Assembly (NCBI GenBank): GCA_022827945.1
Contig: JAJEIT010000017.1
Coordinates: forward strand, 1-64,000
From: Dehalococcoidia bacterium
Lineage (GTDB): Bacteria > Chloroflexota > Dehalococcoidia > Tepidiformales > Tepidiformaceae
Length of the DNA: 64,000 bases
Reading direction: 5' to 3'
The stretch's first letter is position 1. Each line of letters starts with the position of its first letter. A program made the translations under genes and the position numbers. The notes below the pieces were generated by a model. The model saw only the letters and a program-made list of their open reading frames with translations, searched no databases and was not told the origin of the DNA. Below are positions 24,100 through 32,562 of this stretch, in pieces.

Positions 24100-24507
24100 C
24101 TAGCGGAGCGAGGCCCACCAGTCGGGCACGGCGACGCGCAGGACCTCGTCGTAGGTCTTCGCGATCTCGGGTGCGTCGTCAGGGACGTCCTGCTGGTCGC
24201 TGGGGGGCAGGGGCGAGGCGCCCTGGATGGGGTCGACCCACTCAATGCCCTCTTCCTCGATGACCTCCATCAGGGGCGGCGTGGCGTCCTCGTGGTGGTC
24301 GCTGATCTGGTGCTTCAGGAGGAAGGTGTTGTAGTCGGGGAAGGAGAGGATGCAGTAGTAGCTGCGGGGCTCCTGCCCGCGCCACATCTCGTAGCGGAGG
24401 ACATCGCTCTCGAGGGAGTGGGTCTTCTCGTAGAGATCTTTCTGGATCTCCTCGTAGCGGGCCTCCATGCCCTCCTTGATCTTGAGCGTGATGAGCACGG
24501 TCGCCAT
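24100..24507 (-). CDS. ABM-like dimeric alpha/beta-barrel protein
   Basis: 135 aa from the ATG at 24507, which follows GGAGGAG. The N-terminal 95 residues look like an antibiotic-biosynthesis-monooxygenase or stress-responsive barrel domain: T-V-L-I-T-L-K-I-K-E-G-M, then Y-E-M-W-R and Y-Y-C-I-L-S-F, ending S-D-H-H. The C-terminal 40 residues are an added tail. First gene of a two-gene unit with the SDR. Possible heme-free monooxygenase or ligand-binding protein; substrate unknown. Confidence 0.75.
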   Translation of the reverse strand: MATVLITLKIKEGMEARYEEIQKDLYEKTHSLESDVLRYEMWRGQEPRSYYCILSFPDYNTFLLKHQISDHHEDATPPLMEVIEEEGIEWVDPIQGASPLPPSDQQDVPDDAPEIAKTYDEVLRVAVPDWWASLR

Positions 24508-24586
24508 TGGGCGCTCCTCCGGGGTCTGGGATTGGCAGGCGGCACGATACGGCGGGGCGAGCGGGAGCGGCAAGGGAGGGGCGGGA

Positions 24587-26104
24587 CTACTCGGCGATGC
24601 CGTACGCGTTCTTCAGGGCCGTGATGCGCTCCAGCGACTCGCGGATGCGCTCGGGGGAGATGAGGCCGACGGTCACGGCCCTGGAGATCGCGTCGCGCAC
24701 GCGGGTAACAATGGCGAGGTCGTAGGGGGCGGGCTGGTTGGTGAGCAGGATGATGTCGACGCCGGCGTTGATCGCCTCCACGGCCGCTTCCTCGAGTCCG
24801 TACTCGGTGACGATGGCGCCCATCTGCATGTCATCGGAGAGGACGAGGCCCTCAAAGCCGATCTCGCCGCGGAGCAGGTCGGTCATGATGGGGCGGGAGA
24901 GGGTGGCGGGCAGCGCGCGCTCGTCAAGGTTCCGGTTGACGATGTGGGCAGTCATCACGGGGGCGTCGTAGCCCTCCTCAATGAGCCGGCGGTAGGGTTC
25001 AAGCTCCTCGGCGCGCTGGTAGGTGGCGGTCACGTCGGTGACGCCGATGTGAGTGTCGCCGGCGGCGCTTCCGTGTCCCGGGAAGTGCTTGAGCACGGTG
25101 ATCACACCGTGCTCGCGATGGCTTTCGACGAAGGCGCGGGCATGCGCCGTCACGACCTCGGGGTCGGCGCTGAAGGAGCGCTCCCAGTAGCCGATGGCGG
25201 GGCTCTCGGGGTCGATGTTGACGTCGACGACGGGGGCCAGGTTCCAGTTGATCCCGTAGGCGCTCAGCTCGCGGGCGAGCTCGGCGGCGATGGCGGCCGT
25301 GTCCTCGGGCGTTCCTTCACCCAGCGTCTGCGCGGAGGGCACGACAAGGGGGAAGCCGTAGCGCGTCCTGAGCCTGTTGACGTAGCCGCCCTCGGCATCG
25401 ACGGCAATGAAGAGGGGAATGGCGGAGGCCGCCTGCAACTCGGCCGTGAGCGCGCTGAGCTGCTCGGGACTGGTGATGTTGCGGTCCTCGGCGCCGCCGC
25501 TGGGGCCGTCGAAGTCGAACAGGATGACGCCGCCGGGCCGCACGCCGGAGAGCATGGCGCGGGAGCCGGCGTCGAGGGCGACGCCCCTGAAGCCGACGAG
25601 GAGCATCTGCCCGATGGCGTCCCTCAGGGAGAGGCGTCCGAAATCGAGGGTGATCCGGGCGTAGCGGTGGCGCCCGGACGGACTGACCTCGCTCAGATCG
25701 AGGGGCCGGGCGACGAAGGCCCGCCAGGAGTCGCTCGAGTGGCGGGCGTTGATGTAGATGAGCTCGGGCGTGTCGACAGACTGCAGGATGACGACCTCGA
25801 CTGATGGGGCGTCCGGCGCCGTGGCGAGGGAGAAGTCGCCGAGGCGGTAGGTCCGCGACGGAGTAAGGCGGTCGAAAGTGAGCGGGACCGTGCCCAGCGC
25901 CGTCCACGACCCGCCCACGGGTCGGGCGCTGTACGCGAGGCGCTCGGGATCGGCAACGTTCTGCCAGATACGCAGTTCGAAGGCGGGCGGGGGAGGCGCA
26001 ACGGCGGTCTCGTGCGAGTCCGCCCGGGCGGACGGGGCCAGCAGGAGCGCGGCGACGAGGGGGACCGCCAGTGCGCACGCGCCGAGGCGGAGGAGCCTGA
26101 TCAT
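24587..26104 (-). CDS. Exported GH3 beta-N-acetylhexosaminidase-like enzyme with two WQ domains
   Basis: 505 aa. Signal peptide 1-28 (ends S-A-R-A). Two tandem WQ-type modules occupy about 41-95 and 101-156. The GH3 barrel follows: G-Q-M-L-L-V-G-F near 165, K339-H-F-P-G-H-G, D350-T-H352 (the Asp-His general acid/base loop of NagZ), and the nucleophile in L-S-D424-D-M-Q. It would release beta-GlcNAc from glycans or peptidoglycan fragments outside the cytoplasm, unlike cytosolic NagZ. The start at 26104 is chosen for the signal peptide; GGGAGG lies 12-17 bases upstream. Confidence 0.9.
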   Translation of the reverse strand: MIRLLRLGACALAVPLVAALLLAPSARADSHETAVAPPPPAFELRIWQNVADPERLAYSARPVGGSWTALGTVPLTFDRLTPSRTYRLGDFSLATAPDAPSVEVVILQSVDTPELIYINARHSSDSWRAFVARPLDLSEVSPSGRHRYARITLDFGRLSLRDAIGQMLLVGFRGVALDAGSRAMLSGVRPGGVILFDFDGPSGGAEDRNITSPEQLSALTAELQAASAIPLFIAVDAEGGYVNRLRTRYGFPLVVPSAQTLGEGTPEDTAAIAAELARELSAYGINWNLAPVVDVNIDPESPAIGYWERSFSADPEVVTAHARAFVESHREHGVITVLKHFPGHGSAAGDTHIGVTDVTATYQRAEELEPYRRLIEEGYDAPVMTAHIVNRNLDERALPATLSRPIMTDLLRGEIGFEGLVLSDDMQMGAIVTEYGLEEAAVEAINAGVDIILLTNQPAPYDLAIVTRVRDAISRAVTVGLISPERIRESLERITALKNAYGIAE

Positions 26105-26243
26105 GTCGGGGCGGGGCCTCCCGAGGACGTCGAAGCAGTCCGGGAAATCGATACTAAGTATACAAACCTCATCGGTGTGGCGTCCGCAGCCCCACCGGGC
26201 CCCGCCTGCCTGGTGCTGATCGGCGGAGCTCGGAAGGAAGCAG

Positions 26244-27635
26244 TCAGCGGCGGTAGCTGGTACGGACGCCGGCGACAATGCCGAGAGCAGCGGCAAGAGT
26301 CGCGAGGACGGCGGCGGCGTTCACGGCGAGGGGGATGGCGGCAGGCGCGGTGGGGACGAGGCCGGTGCCGGTGTCGCCGGGCTCGGGCTCGGGGCAGTCG
26401 GGGAGGTTGAGCTGGCCAGCATCGTGGCGGAGTGGGGCGCCGAGGCCGGGAGGCAGGCACCCCGTAAACTCATTCCCACTGAGTCTCAGCCACCCAAGGG
26501 AAGGAAGCAGACCCAATCCCTCGGGGATTTGCCCTCCAAGCCGGTTACCATGCAGCCACAGCCTCTCCAATCGAGGCAAGGCCGCGATCGACTGAGGAAT
26601 CTCTCCTTCGAGGTGGTTCCACTGTAGCTGGACAGACTCCAGCACACTTGAGCCGAATTGCCGGGGTATTTCCCCTTCCAACTGGTTGTGAGAAAGGTTG
26701 AGAAGGCGAAGATTCGGCAGCCTCGCGATCTCAGGGGGAATTGTCCCCGTCAACTTGTTTTCAGAGAGATCTATTACTTGAAGATTCTTCAGGTTGCCAA
26801 TGCTGGGTGGTATGCTTCCACTGACATTCTGCCGAGATATCACAAGTCTAACAAGTCCATCTAACTCTCCAATATCGGTCAAGATTTCCCCTAGATCCCA
26901 TGGGTTCACGTTCTTCAAGTGCAAACTTATGATGCGCGAGGGACAGCAGCCTCCTATCTCGATGTTGCTAACGGAATCATTCCCGTAGTACTTGTTCCAA
27001 CTAACGCCATACCCGGTGAGAGCGAAGACGATACGAGTGATGGCAGCGCAATCTTCGACTCGGAGAGAGCCGTTCGAGCAGGACTTGAGGGCCTCGCTTC
27101 GAGAAGGAGGGCAGTAGCGATTACCCATCCGGTGCAGGTCGTTCATGCCCACACTATGTAGGCCCCATGGTATGCATCCTTGAAGGCCATTCTCACTCAA
27201 GTAAAGGATACGCAGGTTCACCAGATCAACGAGTGCTTCCGGAATCTCGCCGACCAAGCGATTGCCCCGCAAGCTAAGAAACTCGAGGTCCGACAGCAAC
27301 GCAATCTCTCGTGGGATTGAGCCGGTCAGCCCCTTGTGCGCCAGATCCACTCGAAAAACGCCCAAAGGGGAGCCTTTGAGCTCGATGCCCTCCCAGCCCG
27401 TGACTGGCATGTCGGGGCTCCAATCGAGGGAACCGTCGCCGGCGACGGTGTCGCGGACACTCAAGAGGATGGCGCAATCCTGCACGAGGCCGCGGTTGTC
27501 TTCGGGCCTGGGGACAGCGATACCGTTCGAGCAGGCTTCGATGAAGTCCTCAGGGGCGGCCTGCGCAGGGGTGGCCCCGAAGGCAAGGCCGAGCAGTAGC
27601 GCGGCCAGAGCAAGGGCGGCGACGCGTACACCCAT
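26244..27635 (-). CDS. Secreted plant-type leucine-rich-repeat surface protein
   Basis: 463 aa. Signal peptide 1-27, then two blocks of LRRs of the form L-x-x-L-x-L-S-x-N-x-L-x-G-x-I-P (about 85-155 and 245-400), the plant-specific subclass. Between them sits a cysteine-containing segment (about 175-240) with CC and CSNGS motifs. The C-terminus has D-T-G-T-G-L, a hydrophobic helix and T-S-Y-R-R, a tripartite surface anchor shared with the protein at 36947. The 26650-27200 stretch is clearly less GC-rich than its neighbours, suggesting transfer. Likely adhesion or protein binding. Confidence 0.85.
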   Translation of the reverse strand: MGVRVAALALAALLLGLAFGATPAQAAPEDFIEACSNGIAVPRPEDNRGLVQDCAILLSVRDTVAGDGSLDWSPDMPVTGWEGIELKGSPLGVFRVDLAHKGLTGSIPREIALLSDLEFLSLRGNRLVGEIPEALVDLVNLRILYLSENGLQGCIPWGLHSVGMNDLHRMGNRYCPPSRSEALKSCSNGSLRVEDCAAITRIVFALTGYGVSWNKYYGNDSVSNIEIGGCCPSRIISLHLKNVNPWDLGEILTDIGELDGLVRLVISRQNVSGSIPPSIGNLKNLQVIDLSENKLTGTIPPEIARLPNLRLLNLSHNQLEGEIPRQFGSSVLESVQLQWNHLEGEIPQSIAALPRLERLWLHGNRLGGQIPEGLGLLPSLGWLRLSGNEFTGCLPPGLGAPLRHDAGQLNLPDCPEPEPGDTGTGLVPTAPAAIPLAVNAAAVLATLAAALGIVAGVRTSYRR

Positions 27636-27846
27636 GTGGCTGCCCTCGTCGTTTCGCGAGTCGGGGCAAGCTAGCACGGCGCAGGCCGAATTACCCCGTC
27701 CGTTTGAGCATATGCACCGGGAACCCCCTTCGTTCCCTCCAGTCCCCTCCGTCCGTACAAGTCTGCTGATCGGCGCGGGCGGATACGGGTAGGATTGGCG
27801 GCACGAAAATCCGGAATCGGCGGCGTGCGCCGCAGGGAGGACAACG

Positions 27847-29190
27847 ATGCAGCGAGCGACTTCAGACGCCCCTCACGCAAAGGGCCATCGCCAGGAACAG
27901 GTGAGCGAGTGCCCGGTCAATCTGGACGACGTTGACCTCTTCTCGCCGGGAGCGCAGGAGTACTGGTTCGACTCCTACAAGATCCTTCACGACGAGGCGC
28001 CGGTTCACAGGATTCCGGGCGAGGGGGCGATCCCCGGCTCGGACGCGTACATCCTGACGAAGTACGACGACATCGCGATGGTGGTGCGCGATCCGGAGAC
28101 GTTCGAGTTCTACAACGCGGCCGAGGGCGACGAGGCGGCGCAGGAGATCTTCCGGGAGCAGGGTTTCGGCACGATCACGGACACCTGGGACACGCTTCGT
28201 CCGACGATCGAGGAGCACAAGCGCCACCGCATGGAGCTCACCGACCCGTGGGTCGCCCTGCCCGCCGCCGAGCGGCATACGCCCATGATCACGCAGGCCG
28301 CGAACGACCTGATGGACAAGTGGATCGAGAAGGGCGAGGTCGAACTCGTGAAGGCGTTTGCGGCGCCGCTGCCGCAGATCGTGATCACGACGATCCTTGG
28401 CTTTCCCCTGGAGGACATGCCGAAGACGCGGGTGTGGGAAGAGGAGCAGGTCAAACGGTTCGTGTACGGCTTCAGCCACAAGAACCTGTTGACTCCCGAG
28501 CAGGAGAAGGCGAACGCGGAGGCGCTGGTCGCCTTCCAGCACTACATCGGCGAGCAGATCGAGGACAAGCGCAAGAATCCCAAGGACGACATGATCACGT
28601 TCCTCCTGAACGTCGAGTACGGGCCGGAGAAGCGGAGACTGAGCGATGCGGAGATCGTCAGCGTCGTGTACGGGATGCACATCGGCGGGAACGAGACGAC
28701 GCAGTACGCGCTGACGGCCGAGGCGATGTTGCTGGCGCAGCAGCCGGATCTGGTCGAGGAGCTGCGGGCGGATCGGTCGAAGGTGCGCTTCTTCGTCGAG
28801 GAGGCGCTACGGCTGTTTGCGCCCACGCAGGGGCTCTCGACGCGCATCGCGATGAAGGACGTCGAGATGCGAGGCGTGACGATTCCCCGCGGATCGATGC
28901 TGCACCTGCGCTACGGGGCCGCGAACCGCGACCCGGACCTCTGCCCGGCGACGGACTCGATCGATTTGACCCGCAAGAACCCCGGGCGGCACCTGACGTT
29001 CTCGATGGGTCCGCGGGTGTGTCCGGGCGCGGGGCTGTCGCGGCTGGAGCAGAACATCGCGGTGAACGTGATGCTCGACCGGCTCGACAACCTGCGGCTG
29101 GCTCCCGGCAAGAACGACCTCACGCACCAGCCGGGCATCATGCTGGGGCTGTGGGAGCTGCACCTCGAGTTCGACCAGCGTGGCGCGTAG
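27847..29190 (+). CDS. Cytochrome P450 (type A)
   Basis: 447 aa, GGGAGGAC before the ATG. I-helix G-G-N-E-T-T, E-E-A-L-R in the K-helix, heme loop F-S-M-G-P-R-V-C392-P-G-A-G. It shares with the P450 at 17796 the whole architecture, including L-F-x-P-G-A-Q-E-x-W and the C-terminal G-I-M-L-G-L-W-E-L-H. They are paralogues separated by about 9 kb. A TAGGAT box (27790-27795) may be its -10. A small 3Fe-4S ferredoxin gene lies 340 bases downstream on the other strand. Confidence 0.95.
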   Translation: MQRATSDAPHAKGHRQEQVSECPVNLDDVDLFSPGAQEYWFDSYKILHDEAPVHRIPGEGAIPGSDAYILTKYDDIAMVVRDPETFEFYNAAEGDEAAQEIFREQGFGTITDTWDTLRPTIEEHKRHRMELTDPWVALPAAERHTPMITQAANDLMDKWIEKGEVELVKAFAAPLPQIVITTILGFPLEDMPKTRVWEEEQVKRFVYGFSHKNLLTPEQEKANAEALVAFQHYIGEQIEDKRKNPKDDMITFLLNVEYGPEKRRLSDAEIVSVVYGMHIGGNETTQYALTAEAMLLAQQPDLVEELRADRSKVRFFVEEALRLFAPTQGLSTRIAMKDVEMRGVTIPRGSMLHLRYGAANRDPDLCPATDSIDLTRKNPGRHLTFSMGPRVCPGAGLSRLEQNIAVNVMLDRLDNLRLAPGKNDLTHQPGIMLGLWELHLEFDQRGA

Positions 29191-29208
29191 CCGGGGCCGG
29201 ACGGGCTA

Positions 29209-29535
29209 GTGGCGGAGCGGGCGCTGGAAGCGACTCGCCGGCGCGCAGCCGACGTGCTCGACCGGGGCGAGTCGCTGGACCTCGTCGCGATCCTTCGGGA
29301 GGAGTACGCGCTGGAGCCGCGGGCCTCGTATGAGCGCGCCGTGAAGGCGATCGCGGAGACGGCCGCGAGCACATCGCGACGGGGTTCCGATGATGGCGAG
29401 GACGCGGTGGAGCGGTGGGCGCGGGGGGTGCGGGCGAGCGGCTCCCTCTACCTGGCGCTGGGGGATGCTATCGCCTGGCTCCGCGACAACAGCTCGGAGA
29501 GCGGGAGCGAAGCGCAGGCCTCGATGCCGTTCTAG
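29209..29535 (+). CDS. Small helical protein, unknown
   Basis: 108 aa from a GTG 18 bases after the P450 stop; no clear Shine-Dalgarno. Mostly charged, predicted helical (A-L-E-A-T-R-R-R-A-A-D-V-L, V-E-R-W-A-R-G-V-R-A). No domain recognised. It is probably co-transcribed with the P450. Its stop overlaps the stop of the convergent ferredoxin gene. Confidence 0.55.
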   Translation: MAERALEATRRRAADVLDRGESLDLVAILREEYALEPRASYERAVKAIAETAASTSRRGSDDGEDAVERWARGVRASGSLYLALGDAIAWLRDNSSESGSEAQASMPF

Positions 29536-29729
29536 TCGTCGTCGATGAGGGCGATGGCGTTGCCGGGGCAGACGCGGACCGCGTCCTCGGCGTCCTCGAC
29601 CTGATCGCCCTCGGGCTCCTCGACGATCACGACGGGGAAGCCGTCTTCCCGCGCGGCGAACAGCTCGGCGTGGTAGGTGGAGCACTCCGCCGCCTTGATG
29701 CAGCGGTCGAGATTCACGGTGAGTTTCAT
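29532..29729 (-). CDS. Small ferredoxin, 3Fe-4S type
   Basis: 65 aa; GAGGAGG precedes the ATG at 29729. Cluster ligands C10, C16 and C54-P, with Ala13 in place of the middle Cys, so again a [3Fe-4S] pattern. Same length and order as the ferredoxin at 22283, which follows P450-B2. It is convergent with the P450 type A unit and may serve that enzyme. Two P450 types each having a nearby ferredoxin suggests matched redox pairs (inference). Confidence 0.92.
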   Translation of the reverse strand: MKLTVNLDRCIKAAECSTYHAELFAAREDGFPVVIVEEPEGDQVEDAEDAVRVCPGNAIALIDDD

Positions 29730-29891
29730 CGCGTCCTCCTCGGAGTTGCGGGGTTCGCGGGGGTATGCGGGCAGATTATCGGGCAGCGGCGGCGCGAGTA
29801 CCAGCGGAGGCGCTTGACGCGCCTCTCGCAGGCTCCCACGATGCGGCCAGGCGCGGATGCGCCGGGCCAGGACAGGCCGAGGGAGGACAGC

Positions 29892-31277
29892 ATGGAGCGG
29901 GACTACGACGTCGTCGTAATCGGTTCGGGGGCGGCGGGACTGTCGGCGGCGGTGGCCGCCGCCGACTCGGGCGCGAGCGTGATCGTGCTGGAGGCGGACG
30001 ACAAGGTGGGCGGCTCCTCGCGGCTCTCCGGGGGGCACTTCTACGCAGCGGGCACGAGCGTGCAGCGCGAGGCGGGCATCCTCGACGACACGCCCGACGA
30101 CATGTTCAGCTACTACATGACGCTTAACCAGTGGAACGTGGAGCCGGCTGTGGCGCGGACGTACTGCGACAACGCCGCGCCCACGTTCGAGTGGCTTCGC
30201 AGCCTGGGGGTCGAGTACAAGCCCGAGCGCGTCTACATCTCCGGAATCGACACGGTCGCGCGGGGCCACCCGCCCGAGGGCGAAGGGCTGGCGGTGGTGC
30301 GGGTGCTCGACTCCGAGCGCATCAAGCGGGGAGTCGACATGGCCCTCATGACGCGCGCGGACAAGCTGATCGAGGAAGACGGCGAAATCGTGGGGGTGGC
30401 GGCGGGCGACCAGGAGGTCGGCTGCGGGGCGGTGGTCATCGCCTCCGGCGGGTTCGGACACAACAAGGAGTTCATCGAGAAGTACTGGCCCGATGCGCAC
30501 GAGCAGGGCGACGGCGTCTGGGCCATCTCGGGTCCGAAGGCGATGGGCGACGGGATCGTGCTCGGTGAGCAGGTGGGGGCCACGTTGGGCGGCCACAACC
30601 GCGGCCTGCTCCTCGTGACGCCCGGGTTCACGCGGGACCTGGAGCTGGGAGTGCCACCCTGGTCGATCCTGGTGAGCCGCGAGGGGCGCAGATTCGCGAG
30701 CGAGATGGCTCCGTACACGGTGATGGCGGGCCTCTTCAAGCGGAACGGGGGCATGGCCTACGCGATCTTCGACGAGGCCGCCAGGCTGGATGCGGACGCA
30801 ATGCCCACGGGGCCCAGCTGGACCTCTGAGAACCTGCTGGCGCGGGCGGAGGCGGGCGAGGTGCTGCGGGCGGACACGCTCGAGGAGCTTGCGGGGCTGT
30901 GCAAGATCAACCCGGCGCCCCTCGCGGGGACCGTCCAGAAGTACAACGAGGACTGCGCGAAGGGGGTCGATACGGCGTACTTCAAGCCGATGGGCCTGCG
31001 CGCGATCGAAACACCACCGTTCTATGCGGTGGAGGTGCGGCCGGCGATCATCGCCTGGACGGGGTGCGGCCTGCGGGTCGACCCGGACACGCACGTGATC
31101 GCGAACAACGAGCTGCCGATCGACAACCTCTTCGCCGCGGGAGAGGCGATGGGTACGCTCCACGGCGATCGCTACATCGGCGGGGGCGGGTCGTACGGGC
31201 CGGCGGTCACGTTCGGGCGTATCGCGGGGCGGAACGCAGCCACGGCGGCGGCGAAGAGCGCTGGTTTGATGGAGTAG
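29892..31277 (+). CDS. FAD-dependent oxidoreductase, 3-ketosteroid dehydrogenase/fumarate reductase family
   Basis: 461 aa; GGGAGGAC before the ATG at 29892. FAD site G-S-G-A-A-G (11-16) with E-x-D at the end of strand 2 (V-L-E-A-D-D), then G-G-S-S-R-L-S-G-G. C-terminal FAD contact G-G-G-G-S-Y-G-P-A-V-T-F-G-R-I-A-G. This is the FAD_binding_2 family, which includes ketosteroid delta-1-dehydrogenases and flavocytochrome fumarate reductases. Cytoplasmic, no signal. With the P450s and CoA hydratases this fits steroid or terpenoid ring breakdown, though substrate is unproven. Confidence 0.9.
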   Translation: MERDYDVVVIGSGAAGLSAAVAAADSGASVIVLEADDKVGGSSRLSGGHFYAAGTSVQREAGILDDTPDDMFSYYMTLNQWNVEPAVARTYCDNAAPTFEWLRSLGVEYKPERVYISGIDTVARGHPPEGEGLAVVRVLDSERIKRGVDMALMTRADKLIEEDGEIVGVAAGDQEVGCGAVVIASGGFGHNKEFIEKYWPDAHEQGDGVWAISGPKAMGDGIVLGEQVGATLGGHNRGLLLVTPGFTRDLELGVPPWSILVSREGRRFASEMAPYTVMAGLFKRNGGMAYAIFDEAARLDADAMPTGPSWTSENLLARAEAGEVLRADTLEELAGLCKINPAPLAGTVQKYNEDCAKGVDTAYFKPMGLRAIETPPFYAVEVRPAIIAWTGCGLRVDPDTHVIANNELPIDNLFAAGEAMGTLHGDRYIGGGGSYGPAVTFGRIAGRNAATAAAKSAGLME

Positions 31278-31383
31278 GAACGGGCCTACCCTCGCTACTT
31301 CCCCGGACTCACCCTGGCCTGACCCTCGCCGGATGGCGGGGCGGTAGGATGGTGGGGCGCGCGACGCGCTGGAGGATGCTGCC

Positions 31384-32553
31384 ATGACGCCACCGCTGAC
31401 CGTTCACGGCGTACCGGTTATCGACATCGACAGCCACTACACCGAGCCGCCCGAGCTGTGGACCTCGCGGGCGCCGGCTTCCTACAAGGAGCGCGTGCCG
31501 CACGTGGTCCAGGACGAAGACGGGCGGTCGCGCTGGGTCGTCGACGGGGACGTGGACTTCGGGCCGATGGGCTTCACAGTGGTGAAGCAGGACGGCGAGA
31601 AGGCCTACGGGATGATCAGCCTGACCGACTTCGACGAGATGAGCGACGCGGCGAGCTACCCGGAGCCGCGGCTCGAGCTGCTCGACCGGCTCGGCATCTC
31701 GCAGCAGATCATCTACCCGAACGTGGCGGGCTTCGGGAGCAACCGCTTCATGTCGCTGGAGGACCGCGAGCTGCGGAACATCTGCGCGCGCGTCTACAAC
31801 GACGCGATCATCGATCTGCAGCAGGCGGGCAACGGACGGCTCTTTCCGCAGGCGCTGACGCCGTTCTGGGACATCGACGAGTGCGTGCGCGAGATCCGGC
31901 GGGTGACGGACGCGGGCATCACGGGCATCACGATGACGGACACGCCCGAGGCGTTCGAGCTTCCGCACCTGCACGACCCGCACTGGGATCCGCTGTGGTC
32001 GACGTGCCAGGAACTGGGCATCCCCGTGAACTTCCACGTGGGCTCGGGCAACAACCTCGGGAGCCAGATGATCTGGGACGGGTACGGACCGCAGCGCTTC
32101 CTCGCGACGATCAGCGTTTCGCTGTTCATGGTGCAGTGCAAGACGATCATGAACCTGATCTTCAGCGGGCTGCTGGACCGCTACCCGAACCTGAACTTCG
32201 TCTCCGTGGAGAGCGGCATCGGCTGGATCCCGTTCCTGCTGGAGGCGATGGAGTGGCAGTACGACGAGACGATCCCGACGGAGCGCGAGGGGCTGAGCCT
32301 GCGCCCCAAGGAGTACTTCAAGCGGCAGGTGTACGCGTCGTTCTGGTTCGAGCAGTGGGGGCCGCTGCACGCGATCGAGGAGCTGGGCGAGGACAACGTC
32401 ATGTTCGAGACTGACTTCCCCCACCCCACCTGCCTTTACCCGGAGACGCATACGCGCATCTCGAAGACGCTGGACCAGCTCGACCCGACGGTGCGGCGCA
32501 AAGTGCTGCACGATACGGCGGCGCGGGTCTACAACCTGCCGGAGATCGGGTAG
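31384..32553 (+). CDS. Amidohydrolase-2 family metal-dependent hydrolase
   Basis: 389 aa; GGAGG lies eight bases before the ATG. The TIM-barrel family marks are D16-x-H18 near the N-terminus, F-H-V-G-S-G in the middle, and E-T-D-F-P-H near the C-terminus, supplying the Zn/Mn ligands. Members decarboxylate or hydrolyse aromatic and cyclic acids (aminocarboxymuconate-semialdehyde decarboxylase type). Reaction here unknown. A TAGGAT box at 31346-31351 is a plausible -10 with a 26-base leader. It continues the aromatic/alicyclic degradation theme. Confidence 0.9.
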   Translation: MTPPLTVHGVPVIDIDSHYTEPPELWTSRAPASYKERVPHVVQDEDGRSRWVVDGDVDFGPMGFTVVKQDGEKAYGMISLTDFDEMSDAASYPEPRLELLDRLGISQQIIYPNVAGFGSNRFMSLEDRELRNICARVYNDAIIDLQQAGNGRLFPQALTPFWDIDECVREIRRVTDAGITGITMTDTPEAFELPHLHDPHWDPLWSTCQELGIPVNFHVGSGNNLGSQMIWDGYGPQRFLATISVSLFMVQCKTIMNLIFSGLLDRYPNLNFVSVESGIGWIPFLLEAMEWQYDETIPTEREGLSLRPKEYFKRQVYASFWFEQWGPLHAIEELGEDNVMFETDFPHPTCLYPETHTRISKTLDQLDPTVRRKVLHDTAARVYNLPEIG

Positions 32554-32562
32554 GGAATTGCG

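Noticed and set aside
29740-31385. Long antisense frame over the FAD oxidoreductase leading into the small ferredoxin
   Set aside because: The ferredoxin begins at 29729 with its own ribosome site; the upstream part is a shadow.
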